A stretch of 64,000 nt of DNA from Faecalibacterium prausnitzii. Lineage in GTDB: Bacteria; Bacillota; Clostridia; Oscillospirales; Ruminococcaceae. The notes beneath the pieces were generated by a model. It was not told the DNA's origin, searched no databases, and was given only the letters and a program-made list of their open reading frames with translations. The stretch spans positions 2,728,001 through 2,792,000 of the forward strand of contig NZ_CP065377.1 in assembly GCF_019967995.1 (NCBI RefSeq). Direction: 5' to 3'. Within the stretch, counting starts at the first letter, position 1, and the number at the start of each line of letters is the position of its first letter. The translations under genes and the position numbers were made by a program. Below are positions 25,467 to 33,258 of the stretch, in pieces.

Positions 25467-26018
25467 TCAGTGCCGATAGGCGATGGCGTTTTGGATGCGG
25501 TCAGCTTCCGCCGGGCCGGCCAGCTGGCGGACCAGCTCCAGCGCAAAGGGGATGGCGCCGCCGAGACCGTAGCTGGTGGTGATGCTGCCATCCACCACGA
25601 CCTCTTCGTCGTGGACGACGGCCCCGGCCAGCTTGTCCTGGAACCCGGCGTGGGCGGTGGCGTTCCGACCCTCCAGCAGGCCCAGCGAAGCCAGGATGCT
25701 GGGGGCCGCGCAGATGGCCGCCACCTTCCGGCCTGCCCTGGCAAAGGCGGTGCAGGTGTCGGTCACGGTCTTGTTGGCGGCAAGGTTCGGGGTGCCGGGG
25801 ATGCCGCCGGGCAGGACGACCATGTCCACGTCGGAATAATCCACCTCTTCGGCCAGAGCGTCGGCGGTCAGGTGGATGTTATGGCTGCTGACCAGCTCCC
25901 TGCGGCCCATGGCAGACGCCACGATGACCTCGACTTTGGCGCGGCGGAGAAGGTCCACCACCAGCAATGCCTCACACTCCTCGGTGCCATCGGCGAAAAA
26001 GACAACTGCTTTGCTCAT
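25467..26018 (-). CDS. DJ-1/PfpI family protein (YajL/ThiJ type)
   Basis: A 183-residue protein starting at ATG behind AAGGAG. The reactive cysteine sits in the nucleophile elbow AAICAAPS, and the upstream Glu is in FADGTEECE, as in DJ-1-type proteins. VVLPGGIPG and GLGGAIPFALELV are family landmarks. Reported activities include glyoxalase, deglycase or chaperone functions; which applies is unknown. It is followed by the FAH gene. Confidence 0.9.
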   Translation of the reverse strand: MSKAVVFFADGTEECEALLVVDLLRRAKVEVIVASAMGRRELVSSHNIHLTADALAEEVDYSDVDMVVLPGGIPGTPNLAANKTVTDTCTAFARAGRKVAAICAAPSILASLGLLEGRNATAHAGFQDKLAGAVVHDEEVVVDGSITTSYGLGGAIPFALELVRQLAGPAEADRIQNAIAYRH

Positions 26019-26124
26019 TGTATCTGCTCCTTCCTGCGGCCCTGCTGTGCGCTGTGCGCAGCAGGGGATAAAAAAGCGCACCGCGGGCGGAGTGCTCCCC
26101 TGCCCCGCCGTGCGCGGTCCTGCA

Positions 26125-26424
26125 TTATTCCTCGGTGGGTGCCTCGGCCTTTTCTTCCAGCAGGCGGCGCAGCACGCTGTCCTCCCTGCTGATGACCCGG
26201 CTGACCCGGCTGATGATGGCGCTGGACGCGCCGATGTTGCCCATGATGCTGGTGTAGCTCTGCTTGCTGACCAGCTTTTCTGCGATGTTGTAGCGCTGCT
26301 CCATTGCACTCAGCTCGGCGTAGCTGCACACATCCTGCAAAAAGCGATAGCATTCTTCCGGCGTTTTCAGTTCCAGCAGTGCCGAATACAGGCCGGACTC
26401 TCCGGTGGGATGATCTTTTGCCAT
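26125..26424 (-). CDS. TrpR-like regulator, YerC/YecD family
   Basis: A 99-residue all-helical protein. The central part, CYRFLQDVCSYAELSAMEQR...IMGNIGASSAIISRVSRVI, matches the TrpR/YerC helix-turn-helix (residues about 40-80). YerC proteins are Trp-repressor homologues of Firmicutes. The start is placed at the ATG for MAKDHPTGESG. A palindrome overlaps its probable promoter, so autoregulation is plausible. It could regulate the downstream DJ-1 and FAH genes, but they have their own spacing of about 106 bases. Confidence 0.85.
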   Translation of the reverse strand: MAKDHPTGESGLYSALLELKTPEECYRFLQDVCSYAELSAMEQRYNIAEKLVSKQSYTSIMGNIGASSAIISRVSRVISREDSVLRRLLEEKAEAPTEE

Positions 26425-26484
26425 GGCTCGTTTCCTCCCTTGTCGTTTTGGTGGGGGTCTGGCCCGCGATGGGCACTTCATTGC

Positions 26485-26521
26485 ACTACATTAGTGTAGT
26501 ACAAACGCAGGAAAATTGCAA
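26485..26521 (-). promoter_or_regulatory. promoter with palindromic operator upstream of the TrpR-like gene
   Basis: The perfect palindrome ACTACA-TTAG-TGTAGT (26485-26500) overlaps a minus-strand -10 box TACACT (26498-26493), 17 bases from a -35 box TTGCAA (26521-26516). The layout fits a repressor operator. The minus-strand spelling GTACTACACTAATGTAGTGC resembles Trp-repressor operator style. Confidence 0.55.
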
Positions 26522-26530
26522 TGGGAAATT

Positions 26531-27022
26531 TCAGAGCATCTTTTCCATTTCGGTCAGCTGCATGGAGATGCCGCCCACCGCGTTCTCCACGGGCTTGAGC
26601 AGCCGGTAGCCCCGCGCCTTGAAGAACTGCTGCACCGGCAGGCACTTGGTGTGCACCTCGCAGCAGACGCGGCCCCGGCCCTCGCCGCGGGCCAGCCGCT
26701 CGCAGGAGGCCACGATGTCGCGGCCGATGGCCTTGCCCCGGTACTCCGGCTTCAGATAGAGGTGGAGCAGGTGCAGGGCGGTGTTCTCCATCTTCCAGGC
26801 AAAGTAGCCGATGAGCTTGTCGCCCAGAAAGACGAGGAAGTAGTTCACATCGCGGTCGATGTCCTCTTCGATGGCGTCGGCGCTCTGCAGCGTCTCCACC
26901 AGCGCGTCCAGCTGCTTCGCCGGGTAATAGCGCTTGTAGACCTCGTGCCAGAGCTCGCTGGCGAGGTCGGCGGTCATGTGGATATATTTGGCCTTTGCGA
27001 CCAGCTTGTAATCGGGTTTCAT
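26531..27022 (-). CDS. GNAT-family N-acetyltransferase
   Basis: A 163-residue protein with the acetyl-CoA pyrophosphate-binding motif in LKPEYRGKAIGRDIVAS (near residue 95) and beta-strand YFLVFLGDKLIGYFAWKME before it. The C-terminal KCLPVQQFFKARGYRLL is a typical GNAT motif B. Ribosome-binding site: AGGAG. The acceptor substrate is unknown. A monocistronic gene. Confidence 0.88.
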   Translation of the reverse strand: MKPDYKLVAKAKYIHMTADLASELWHEVYKRYYPAKQLDALVETLQSADAIEEDIDRDVNYFLVFLGDKLIGYFAWKMENTALHLLHLYLKPEYRGKAIGRDIVASCERLARGEGRGRVCCEVHTKCLPVQQFFKARGYRLLKPVENAVGGISMQLTEMEKML

Positions 27023-27108
27023 AGTTCTCCTATTCGTTGTTCAGGGTGAGCCCGCCGGGCGGGGTTTTTCTTATTGTACCATACGCCGCGCCAAAGTGCA
27101 AAACAAAA

Positions 27109-27143
27109 AGGCGGCTGCGCCTTCCAAAAAAGCGCAGCCGCCT
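27109..27143 (-). terminator. intrinsic terminator of the 60-residue membrane protein gene
   Basis: Perfect 12-bp stem AGGCGGCTGCGC/GCGCAGCCGCCT (27109-27120 with 27132-27143), with TTTTTG on the minus strand. Confidence 0.85.
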
Positions 27144-27173
27144 GATTGTCGTTTTACCTGGGAACGAGATGTT

Positions 27174-27356
27174 TTACAGCGCGGTCTTGATGTTGTGATG
27201 AGTGGAGCTGTAACGAACAACTGCTTCCATCAGGGCGAGAGGCCACAGAATGACCTTGCCCAGGATCTCGGCCGGCTTGACACATACCGTGTCCATGCTG
27301 TTGATGCCGAACAGGATCAGACATGCGATACCACAGCCCAGAATGTAATAGTACAT
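27174..27356 (-). CDS. 60-residue membrane protein, unknown function
   Basis: The ATG at 27356 lies 7 bases after AGGAGG; an earlier TTG would overlap that site. The peptide begins MYYYILGCGIACLILFGINS (one helix) and has a second apolar stretch (EILGKVILWPLALMEAVV). It has its own terminator. No family is recognised. Confidence 0.6.
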   Translation of the reverse strand: MYYYILGCGIACLILFGINSMDTVCVKPAEILGKVILWPLALMEAVVRYSSTHHNIKTAL

Positions 27357-27790
27357 AATCAAACCTCCTATATCTTTCTACGGGTCTTGGACCCGAAGTT
27401 CAGTACACAGCGGGGCGTTTTCTGCTCTCCGCATCCTTACTATACCGCAATTTCAATCTAAAGTCAATATCCGAAATCGTGAAACAATTGAAAGCTTTTG
27501 TTGAAATTCGTTTTACTCATCGAAGTAAAGTGTAAAAGCTTGCTTTGCTTTATAAATGTGAAGTCAGTGTTCTGAATTGGCCGCGAGCCGGAAACAATTT
27601 GTTCATATTTGGGGTCAAAACGCCCCGGAAACCGGCGTTTTGTTTTCTCTGTAAGTACAGGAAACAGCGCACAAAAGTCCTGCTTGAAGTTTGTGCAGAA
27701 TGCCATGCAATAACAGCTGTTCCTCCCTCGTTTACAAGTTAAGGAAAGTCGTGTCGGAATTTTTGTTTTCGAAAGCCGGAGGGCCCCATC
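27357..27790. other. AT-rich gene-free interval
   Basis: About 430 bases, clearly more AT-rich than the flanks, between divergent genes. The only structure I see is a short hairpin AAAACGCC/GGCGTTTT (27617-27624 with 27634-27641), terminator-like in either direction. Open frames here lack ribosome-binding sites. It probably holds the promoters of the two divergent genes. Confidence 0.5.
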
Positions 27791-28762
27791 ATGAAAGAAA
27801 AACTCTGCAAAAAGATCCTGGGTTTTCTACTCGCCTCCCTGCTCCTGCTGACCGTTTCGCCGCCTGCCTTCGCGGATATGGGGCCGAAACCGTCGGTCAC
27901 GCTCAGGCTCTACATCTACAACGACCAGAATTACGCCGTGACTCTGCTGGGCAATACAGAATCCACCGGCCCATGGAGCGCCCCCAGCGCATACGGGGAC
28001 TGGATGGGTTCCCGCGAGGTGTGGGAAGCCTTTCAGGCTTACGATGCGCCGGAGGGGTACTACTTCCTCGGCTACTTCGAGGAATACTTCGGCGACACCG
28101 AACAGACCTTCACCTGGGGGTACTACCCGCCCCAGAAATTCTATGTGCTCCTTTATAATATGGACACCGGGGTCTTTTCCATTAGCAAAGAGCCGGTCCA
28201 GCGGTATGCGTTCGACAGCGAATGGCAGGTGCTGTTCGACCCGGAGGACGGCTGGATGCACGTCTACACCAACCGGACCGACAGCGACCAGATTTCCCTG
28301 TTCACCTCCCGGTTACTCATCACGCTGATTCTGGAGCTGGCGCTGGGTGCCCTGGTGTTCGGCCTGCGCGAAAAAGCCCAGCAGAACCTCATCGGCGGGG
28401 TCAATCTGGCCACGCAGCTTGCACTGAACCTTGTTCTCCACTACGGGCTGTTTTATCTCGGCCCCTGGGCGGGCTTTGCGCTCTACGCCGGAATGGAAGT
28501 GCTGGTCTTCGCGGTGGAAGTCTCCGCCTACTGCCGCTGGCTGCCCTGGCCGGAGGGCAAAACACCCCGCCCGGTGCTCTACGCCCTGACGGCCAACCTG
28601 CTCTCGTTCGGCGTCGGCTGGCTTTTGAACGAGCACCTGACGAACGCCCAGATCCGGTGGCTCAGCCTTGCGGCCCTGTTCCTGTGGTACACGGTGCCCA
28701 AGTTGGCGGGAAAAACGTGTCTTTTTAAGCAAAACGCACAAGAAAACGACAAAAGATTGTGA
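27791..28762 (+). CDS. membrane protein with signal peptide and polytopic C-terminal half, unknown function
   Basis: A 323-residue protein. A signal peptide (about 1-29: LGFLLASLLLLTVSPPAFA) precedes an extracellular beta-rich domain beginning DMGPKPSVTLRLYIYND, to about residue 170. About five membrane helices follow (175-315). The aromatic-rich outer part (GYYFLGYFEEYFGDTEQTFTWGYYPP) may bind a ligand. Ribosome-binding site: GGAGGG. I do not recognise a characterised family. Confidence 0.75.
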   Translation: MKEKLCKKILGFLLASLLLLTVSPPAFADMGPKPSVTLRLYIYNDQNYAVTLLGNTESTGPWSAPSAYGDWMGSREVWEAFQAYDAPEGYYFLGYFEEYFGDTEQTFTWGYYPPQKFYVLLYNMDTGVFSISKEPVQRYAFDSEWQVLFDPEDGWMHVYTNRTDSDQISLFTSRLLITLILELALGALVFGLREKAQQNLIGGVNLATQLALNLVLHYGLFYLGPWAGFALYAGMEVLVFAVEVSAYCRWLPWPEGKTPRPVLYALTANLLSFGVGWLLNEHLTNAQIRWLSLAALFLWYTVPKLAGKTCLFKQNAQENDKRL

Positions 28763-28772
28763 TTTTCCATTC

Positions 28773-28801
28773 TTGTTGCCAGAGAAGAAATGCGTTATAA
28801 T
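28773..28801 (+). promoter_or_regulatory. sigma-A promoter of the lectin gene
   Basis: TTGTTG (28773-28778), 17-base spacer, perfect TATAAT (28796-28801), 43 bases before the start. Confidence 0.7.
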
Positions 28802-28844
28802 AGAACCATCAAATCGGCGGATACCGGAAAGGAGAACATGCTCT

Positions 28845-29432
28845 ATGGCAAAAGCATCGCAGGTCGTTTTAATGGAAAATGAATTTTACCTGATCAAAGC
28901 CCCGAACGGGAAGGTGTTGGAGGTAAAGAACTTCAATACCGAGAACGGCGCTGCGATCGGGTTGTGGGATTACGCAGGCCATCCGTGGCAGCAGTGGCAG
29001 TTCGTGGACGCCGGTGAGGGCCGCTGGCGCATCCAGAACCGGTTCACAGGCAAGTTCATCGATCTGGCGCTCGGCGGCGTGGTCGAGGGCACCTGGCTGC
29101 ACCAGTGGAGCCGCAGCAGCGGGCTGAGCCAGTGCTGGGCGCTGGAACCCACCCGCAGCGGCCGCACCCGCATCCGGAACGTGCTGGCTGACAAGTACAT
29201 CGACCTCGTGGGCATGAACACCGCGAACGGTGCCCAGGCCCAGATCTGGAACTACGTCTCCGGCGGCAATCAGGAGTGGAATCTTGTCCGCGTGGACCCC
29301 GCTTCCACCCAGATCAACGCGCGCGGCAACGAGGCGCACGACCCGGAACCCACCCCCTCGCAGCGCAAGCACCAGAACGATCTGGTCCGCAAGCTGAACA
29401 ATGCCGGCAAGGGCCGCGCTGCACGGAAATAA
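28845..29432 (+). CDS. ricin-type beta-trefoil lectin, apparently cytoplasmic
   Basis: A 195-residue protein. Residues about 10-150 form a RICIN domain with three QxW-type repeats (WQQWQF, LSQCWALE, NQEWNLV) and the linked FYLIKAPNGKVLEV, GKFIDLALGG and DKYIDLVGMN strands. The C-terminal 40 residues are charged and probably disordered. Such domains bind galactose-type sugars. No signal peptide is present and no enzyme domain is attached, so a sugar-binding role inside the cell, or export by an unknown route, must be assumed. The ATG at 28838 is out of frame. Confidence 0.85.
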   Translation: MAKASQVVLMENEFYLIKAPNGKVLEVKNFNTENGAAIGLWDYAGHPWQQWQFVDAGEGRWRIQNRFTGKFIDLALGGVVEGTWLHQWSRSSGLSQCWALEPTRSGRTRIRNVLADKYIDLVGMNTANGAQAQIWNYVSGGNQEWNLVRVDPASTQINARGNEAHDPEPTPSQRKHQNDLVRKLNNAGKGRAARK

Positions 29433-29441
29433 AAAAGAACG

Positions 29442-29577
29442 AAAAGACCCTCTCAGTCTCGCATCCGCTCGCCAGCTCCCCCGTCGGGGGAGCTTTGATG
29501 CTGACAGAACTCAACATCAAAACCTCGCTCTTCGGCAGAGGCGGCATTGCGGAGCAATGACGGAGAGGGTCTCTTTT
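29442..29577. repeat. dispersed hairpin repeat, copy with terminal inverted repeats
   Basis: Outer arms AGACCCTCTC (29445-29454) and GAGAGGGTCT (29563-29572) are perfect inverted repeats. Inside is the perfect 9-bp hairpin AGCTCCCCC/GGGGGAGCT (29474-29482 with 29486-29494) and the core CTCTCAGTCTCGC...CGCCAGCTCCC shared with copies at 34531-34588 and 58721-58780. Its length of about 135 bases and terminal inverted repeats resemble a MITE-like element. Confidence 0.75.
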
Positions 29578-29626
29578 ATCGTAATTTTCAAAAATAGTGC
29601 CTATCAAAACGGCATATTTGCGATAT

Positions 29627-29668
29627 GCAGTTTGCGGATGTTGCTTGTGCATTAAAAACGCAAACTGC
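29627..29668. repeat. inverted repeat upstream of the NUDIX gene
   Basis: GCAGTTTGCG (29627-29636) and its exact reverse complement CGCAAACTGC (29659-29668), 22 bases apart, 26 bases before the start codon. It could be an operator or a leader hairpin. Confidence 0.5.
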
Positions 29669-29693
29669 TATATTATCAGAAGGAGAACGCTTC

Positions 29694-30212
29694 ATGAACC
29701 CTGAATTTCCCATGCGGAACACGACGCTGTGCTATCTGGAGCAGGACGGCAAGTGGCTGATGCTCCACCGCGTCACCAAGAAAAACGACATGAACCACGA
29801 CAAATGGATCGGCGTGGGCGGCAAGTTCGAGCCGTTCGAAAGCCCGGAAGACTGCCTGCTGCGCGAGGTGCAGGAAGAGACCGGCCTTCAGCTGACCCGC
29901 TTCCGCTGCCGGGGCATCGTGACCTTCATTCTGGGCCGTCTAACCGAGTACATGCACCTTTACACCGCAGACGGCTGGACCGGTGAACTGATCCGGGACC
30001 CCGCCCGCAACGAAGGGGTGCTGGAATGGGTGCCGACGGACACCGTCGAAACGCTGCCCATCTGGGAGGGCGACAAGATCTTCCTCCGCCTGCTCAAAGA
30101 GGACTGCCCGTTCTTCTCCCTCAAGCTGACCTATGAGGGGGATACTTTAACGGAGGCGGTCCTCGATGGAAAACGCATTTTTTCCGCTGCCAAAAAACCG
30201 CAGGGCCTTTGA
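29694..30212 (+). CDS. NUDIX hydrolase, MutT/8-oxo-dGTPase type
   Basis: A 172-residue protein. The full Nudix box GKFEPFE-x7-REVQEETGL (about residues 44-66) is intact, with both Glu residues of the REVQEE metal site. The phrase DKWIGVGGKFE before it is typical of 8-oxo-dGTP diphosphatases of the MTH1/MutT kind, which clean oxidised nucleotides from the pool. Start behind AAGGAG. The exact nucleotide substrate is inferred. Confidence 0.9.
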   Translation: MNPEFPMRNTTLCYLEQDGKWLMLHRVTKKNDMNHDKWIGVGGKFEPFESPEDCLLREVQEETGLQLTRFRCRGIVTFILGRLTEYMHLYTADGWTGELIRDPARNEGVLEWVPTDTVETLPIWEGDKIFLRLLKEDCPFFSLKLTYEGDTLTEAVLDGKRIFSAAKKPQGL

Positions 30213-30220
30213 CGGCCGGT

Positions 30221-31279
30221 TTAATTCAGTTTCAGGTCTCCCTCTCTGATCCAGCCCAGCTTGCGCTCGATCTCGCAGAAGACGACGCTCAGCACGGCGG
30301 GCAGGACGAAGCAGATCAGCAGCATGGCTGCCCAGTCCATCGGGGTGATGGCAGCCTTGGTGCCTGCCGCGATGTCGTTGACCCAGCCGGTGTAGACGCC
30401 AATCTGGCCCACCAGACCGCAGGTTCCCATGCCGGAGGAGACCGCCGCACCGTTCATCTCAAAGTGAAACAGGCAGGTGGCCAGCGGGCCGGTGATGGCC
30501 GAGGCCAGCGTGGGAGCGATCCAGATGCGGGGGTTCTTGATGATGTTGCCCATCTGGAGCATACTGGTGCCCAGACCCTGACTGACCAGACCGCCGACGC
30601 CGTTTTCCTTGTAGCTCATGACCGCAAAGCCCACCATCTGGGCGCAGCAGCCCGCCACAGCGGCACCGCCGGCCAGACCGGTCAGGCCCAGTGCCGCACA
30701 GATGGCGGCGGAGGAGATGGGCAGCGTCAGCGCCACGCCCACGATGACCGACACGAGGATGCCCATGACCAGCGGGGCCTGCTCGGTGGCCCACATGATG
30801 AGGGTGCCCACCTGGCTTGCCGCTGCGCCGATGGGCGCTGCGATGAGCATGGACAGGCCGACGCCTGCAAAGATCGTGACCAACGGGGTGGCGAGGATGT
30901 CGATCTTCGTCTCCTTGCTCACGGCCTTGCCCAGCTCCGCCGCGACGATGGCGATGATGAGGACGGCCAGCGGGCCGCCGGCCCCGCCCAGTGCATTGGC
31001 CGAGTAGCCCACCGTGATGAGGCTGAACAGCACCAGCGGCGGGCAGTGCAGCGCCCAGCCGATGGCGCAGGCCATGGCCGGGCCGCTCATGGCCGTGGCG
31101 TAGCCGCCCAGGTCCACCAGCACGTCCAGGCCGGTCTGCTGGCCCAGCGTCTTGATGATGGTGCCGATGAGCAGGCTGGCGAACAGGCCCTGTGCCATCG
31201 CGCCCAGCGCCTCGATGAGGTAGCGCTGCGGGGTGATGACGATATCTTTTCGTTTCAAAAACTCCTTGAAGCTTGCCAT
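30221..31279 (-). CDS. PTS EIIC-type membrane permease (PTS_EIIC_2), orphan
   Basis: A 352-residue protein with about 9-10 membrane helices, beginning MASFKEFLKRKDIVITPQRYLIEALGAMAQGLFASLLIG, typical of the PTS_EIIC_2 family. LVDLGGYATAMSGPAMACAIGWAL and IWIAPTLASAITGPLATC-like segments agree. EIIC subunits move sugars coupled to phosphorylation by EIIA/EIIB, but none of those is next to it. Its substrate is unknown. Start behind AGAGGAAAA. Confidence 0.8.
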   Translation of the reverse strand: MASFKEFLKRKDIVITPQRYLIEALGAMAQGLFASLLIGTIIKTLGQQTGLDVLVDLGGYATAMSGPAMACAIGWALHCPPLVLFSLITVGYSANALGGAGGPLAVLIIAIVAAELGKAVSKETKIDILATPLVTIFAGVGLSMLIAAPIGAAASQVGTLIMWATEQAPLVMGILVSVIVGVALTLPISSAAICAALGLTGLAGGAAVAGCCAQMVGFAVMSYKENGVGGLVSQGLGTSMLQMGNIIKNPRIWIAPTLASAITGPLATCLFHFEMNGAAVSSGMGTCGLVGQIGVYTGWVNDIAAGTKAAITPMDWAAMLLICFVLPAVLSVVFCEIERKLGWIREGDLKLN

Positions 31280-31637
31280 AGAATTTTCCTCTTTTCTTCT
31301 CCGGTCATTTCTGCAACCGGACTGCATGTCCATCATCATACCATACACCTGTCAAGACAGCAAGAGAAAAACGCTTTTTTCGTGAAAAGAACCAAATTTT
31401 GAAGCGCTGGATGCAATTTTTCCGCAGGCTGAACCGTATTGCCTGTGGAGCGATTTTTCTCTTTTCCGTTCGCTGTTTTTCCTTCGCACCGCCGCAAAGA
31501 AGATTGACGGATACCGGGGTTGGGTGTATACTGGAAGAGTGAAATCAGGATTTCTGGATCGGTCCCGATTCTACCGGGCTTTGCGGACCGCACGGCGGCT
31601 GCACGTCCGATCTTATTTGGAGGCAAAAGCAAACGGC
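31280..31637. other. divergent promoter interval between EIIC and lysozyme genes
   Basis: No gene in about 360 bases. Minus strand: TTGCTG (31363-31358) and TATGAT (31340-31335) with 17-base spacing for the EIIC gene. Plus strand: TTGACG (31504-31509) and TATACT (31527-31532) with 17-base spacing for the lysozyme gene. Confidence 0.6.
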
Positions 31638-33197
31638 ATGAAACACAAATTTCCATCGGTTCCGGATCGTACATCCGATCAAAACACCCGCCGCAATGCG
31701 GGGCAGGCCATTGCCGCCTTTGTCATGGCGCTGGCTCTAACCGTGGGCGGCGCGGGCACCACCATCCTGCTGGCTACCCAGCCTGCGGGGCTGACCGTCG
31801 CGCCTGCGGCGGTGGAGTGGGAGGCCCCCGCCATCAGCCTTCAGCCGGAGAAGAGCGCCTCCACGGAGGCCGCTTCGGAGAGCACGGCGGAAGCGTCTGC
31901 TTCCAGCGCCGCTGCGGAAGAGACCGCACCGTCACAGGCCCCTGCTTCCTCTGCCGCGGTGCCTGTGACCCCGACGGAGGCTGAGGTGCCTGCTTCCAGC
32001 ACCGAACCTGCGGCGGAAGCCCCCGTTGAAGAAGCTCCTGCCGCTGTGCCGGACGAGACCCCTGCGGAGCCGTCCGCTGAGACTCCCGCCGCCGACCCGA
32101 TGGCCGGTCCTGCTGAGGAGAACGACCACGAAAACGCCCTCTTCCCCCACTTCGTGCAGGAGACTGCGGAACTGGCCGCCGAAGATCCGCTGAGCGCCCC
32201 GGTGGAAACGCTGGAAGCGGAGGCCGCCGAGACCCCCGCCGCCTCTGAGAACGGCGAGGCTGTCGCTTCCGCCGGGATCTCCGATACCAACGGCACCATC
32301 CTGCTGACGCCGGAAGAGATCCGCGCCGCACTGGACGCCGGAACGCTGGACGAAAGCAGCGTCTCCGCCCAGTGCCTTGACAGCGAGAACGGCTTCCTGA
32401 AATGGCTGTGGAACCTGCTGTTCGGCAAAAAAGAGGAAGACAAGCCCTCCACACCTGCACCGCGCCCCACCTACTCCGGCTGGCGGACCGTGAACGGCAA
32501 GACCTATTATTATGAGCAAAACACCACCGACCCCGTCACCGGCATCCGCTCCATCGACAACAAGCTCTATTACTTTGATGCCAATGGCGTCCAGCAGAAC
32601 GCCACCTTCGGCATCGACGTCTCCAAATACCAGTCCAGCATCAACTTTGAGCAGGCCAAGCAGGCCGGTGTCGAGTTCGTCATCATCCGCATCGGCTACC
32701 GCGGCTACGGTTCCGGTACACTGGTGCAGGACCCCAAGTTCGAAGAGCATTTCACCAATGCCCGGAACGCCGGTCTGCGGGTGGGCGTCTACTGCTTCAC
32801 CCAGGCCGTCAATGAGAACGAAGCCCGCGAGGAAGCGCAGGCCTGCGTGTATGTGCTGAACGGCCGCCAGCTGGACTACCCCATCTACTTTGACACCGAG
32901 GCTTCCGGTTCCGGCTCCGGCCGTGCCGATGGTCTGGGCGTGGAGGACCGCACCAAGTGCGCGGTCGCCTTCTGCGAAGAGATCAAGGCTCTGGGCTATC
33001 AGCCCGGCGTCTACGCCTCCACCACCTGGTTCCGCAAGCGCCTTGACATGAGCCGGCTGACCCAGTACAACATCTGGAATGCCCACTACAACGTCGCCAG
33101 CAGCCCCATCGCCTGCAACATGTGGCAGGGCAGCTGCACCGCCCGCATCCCCGGCTACGGTGGCCAGATCGACGTGAACATCAGCTACATGGGCTGA
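31638..33197 (+). CDS. GH25 lysozyme with wall-binding repeat and long linker
   Basis: A 519-residue peptidoglycan hydrolase. Residues about 20-45 are a signal or membrane anchor (GQAIAAFVMALALTVGGAG). About 50-275 are an Ala/Pro/Glu/Ser-rich linker. About 275-315 hold one choline-binding-like wall repeat (WRTVNGKTYYYEQN, NKLYYFDANG). From 323 on is GH25: GIDVSKYQ (catalytic Asp), YPIYFDTEASG and WNAHYN. It cleaves the MurNAc-GlcNAc bond for wall turnover. The ribosome-binding site GGAGG is 14 bases from the ATG, longer than usual, which may lower expression. Confidence 0.92.
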   Translation: MKHKFPSVPDRTSDQNTRRNAGQAIAAFVMALALTVGGAGTTILLATQPAGLTVAPAAVEWEAPAISLQPEKSASTEAASESTAEASASSAAAEETAPSQAPASSAAVPVTPTEAEVPASSTEPAAEAPVEEAPAAVPDETPAEPSAETPAADPMAGPAEENDHENALFPHFVQETAELAAEDPLSAPVETLEAEAAETPAASENGEAVASAGISDTNGTILLTPEEIRAALDAGTLDESSVSAQCLDSENGFLKWLWNLLFGKKEEDKPSTPAPRPTYSGWRTVNGKTYYYEQNTTDPVTGIRSIDNKLYYFDANGVQQNATFGIDVSKYQSSINFEQAKQAGVEFVIIRIGYRGYGSGTLVQDPKFEEHFTNARNAGLRVGVYCFTQAVNENEAREEAQACVYVLNGRQLDYPIYFDTEASGSGSGRADGLGVEDRTKCAVAFCEEIKALGYQPGVYASTTWFRKRLDMSRLTQYNIWNAHYNVASSPIACNMWQGSCTARIPGYGGQIDVNISYMG

Positions 33198-33210
33198 GTT
33201 CGGAAGACAC

Positions 33211-33247
33211 AAAAGACCCTCCCGGAAATTTTCCGGGAGGGTCTTTC
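33211..33247. terminator. bidirectional terminator between lysozyme and dnaJ
   Basis: A 15-bp stem AAGACCCTCCCGGAA/TTCCGGGAGGGTCTT (33213-33227 with 33231-33245) with loop ATT, between converging genes. Confidence 0.92.
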
Positions 33248-33258
33248 TGTTTCTGGTG

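Noticed and set aside
24738..26192. A 484-codon plus-strand frame opposite the FAH and DJ-1 genes
   Set aside because: Shadow of two recognised enzymes and their junction.
27464..27706. An 80-codon minus-strand frame in the AT-rich gap
   Set aside because: No ribosome-binding site, odd composition, and it lies in the upstream region of divergent genes.
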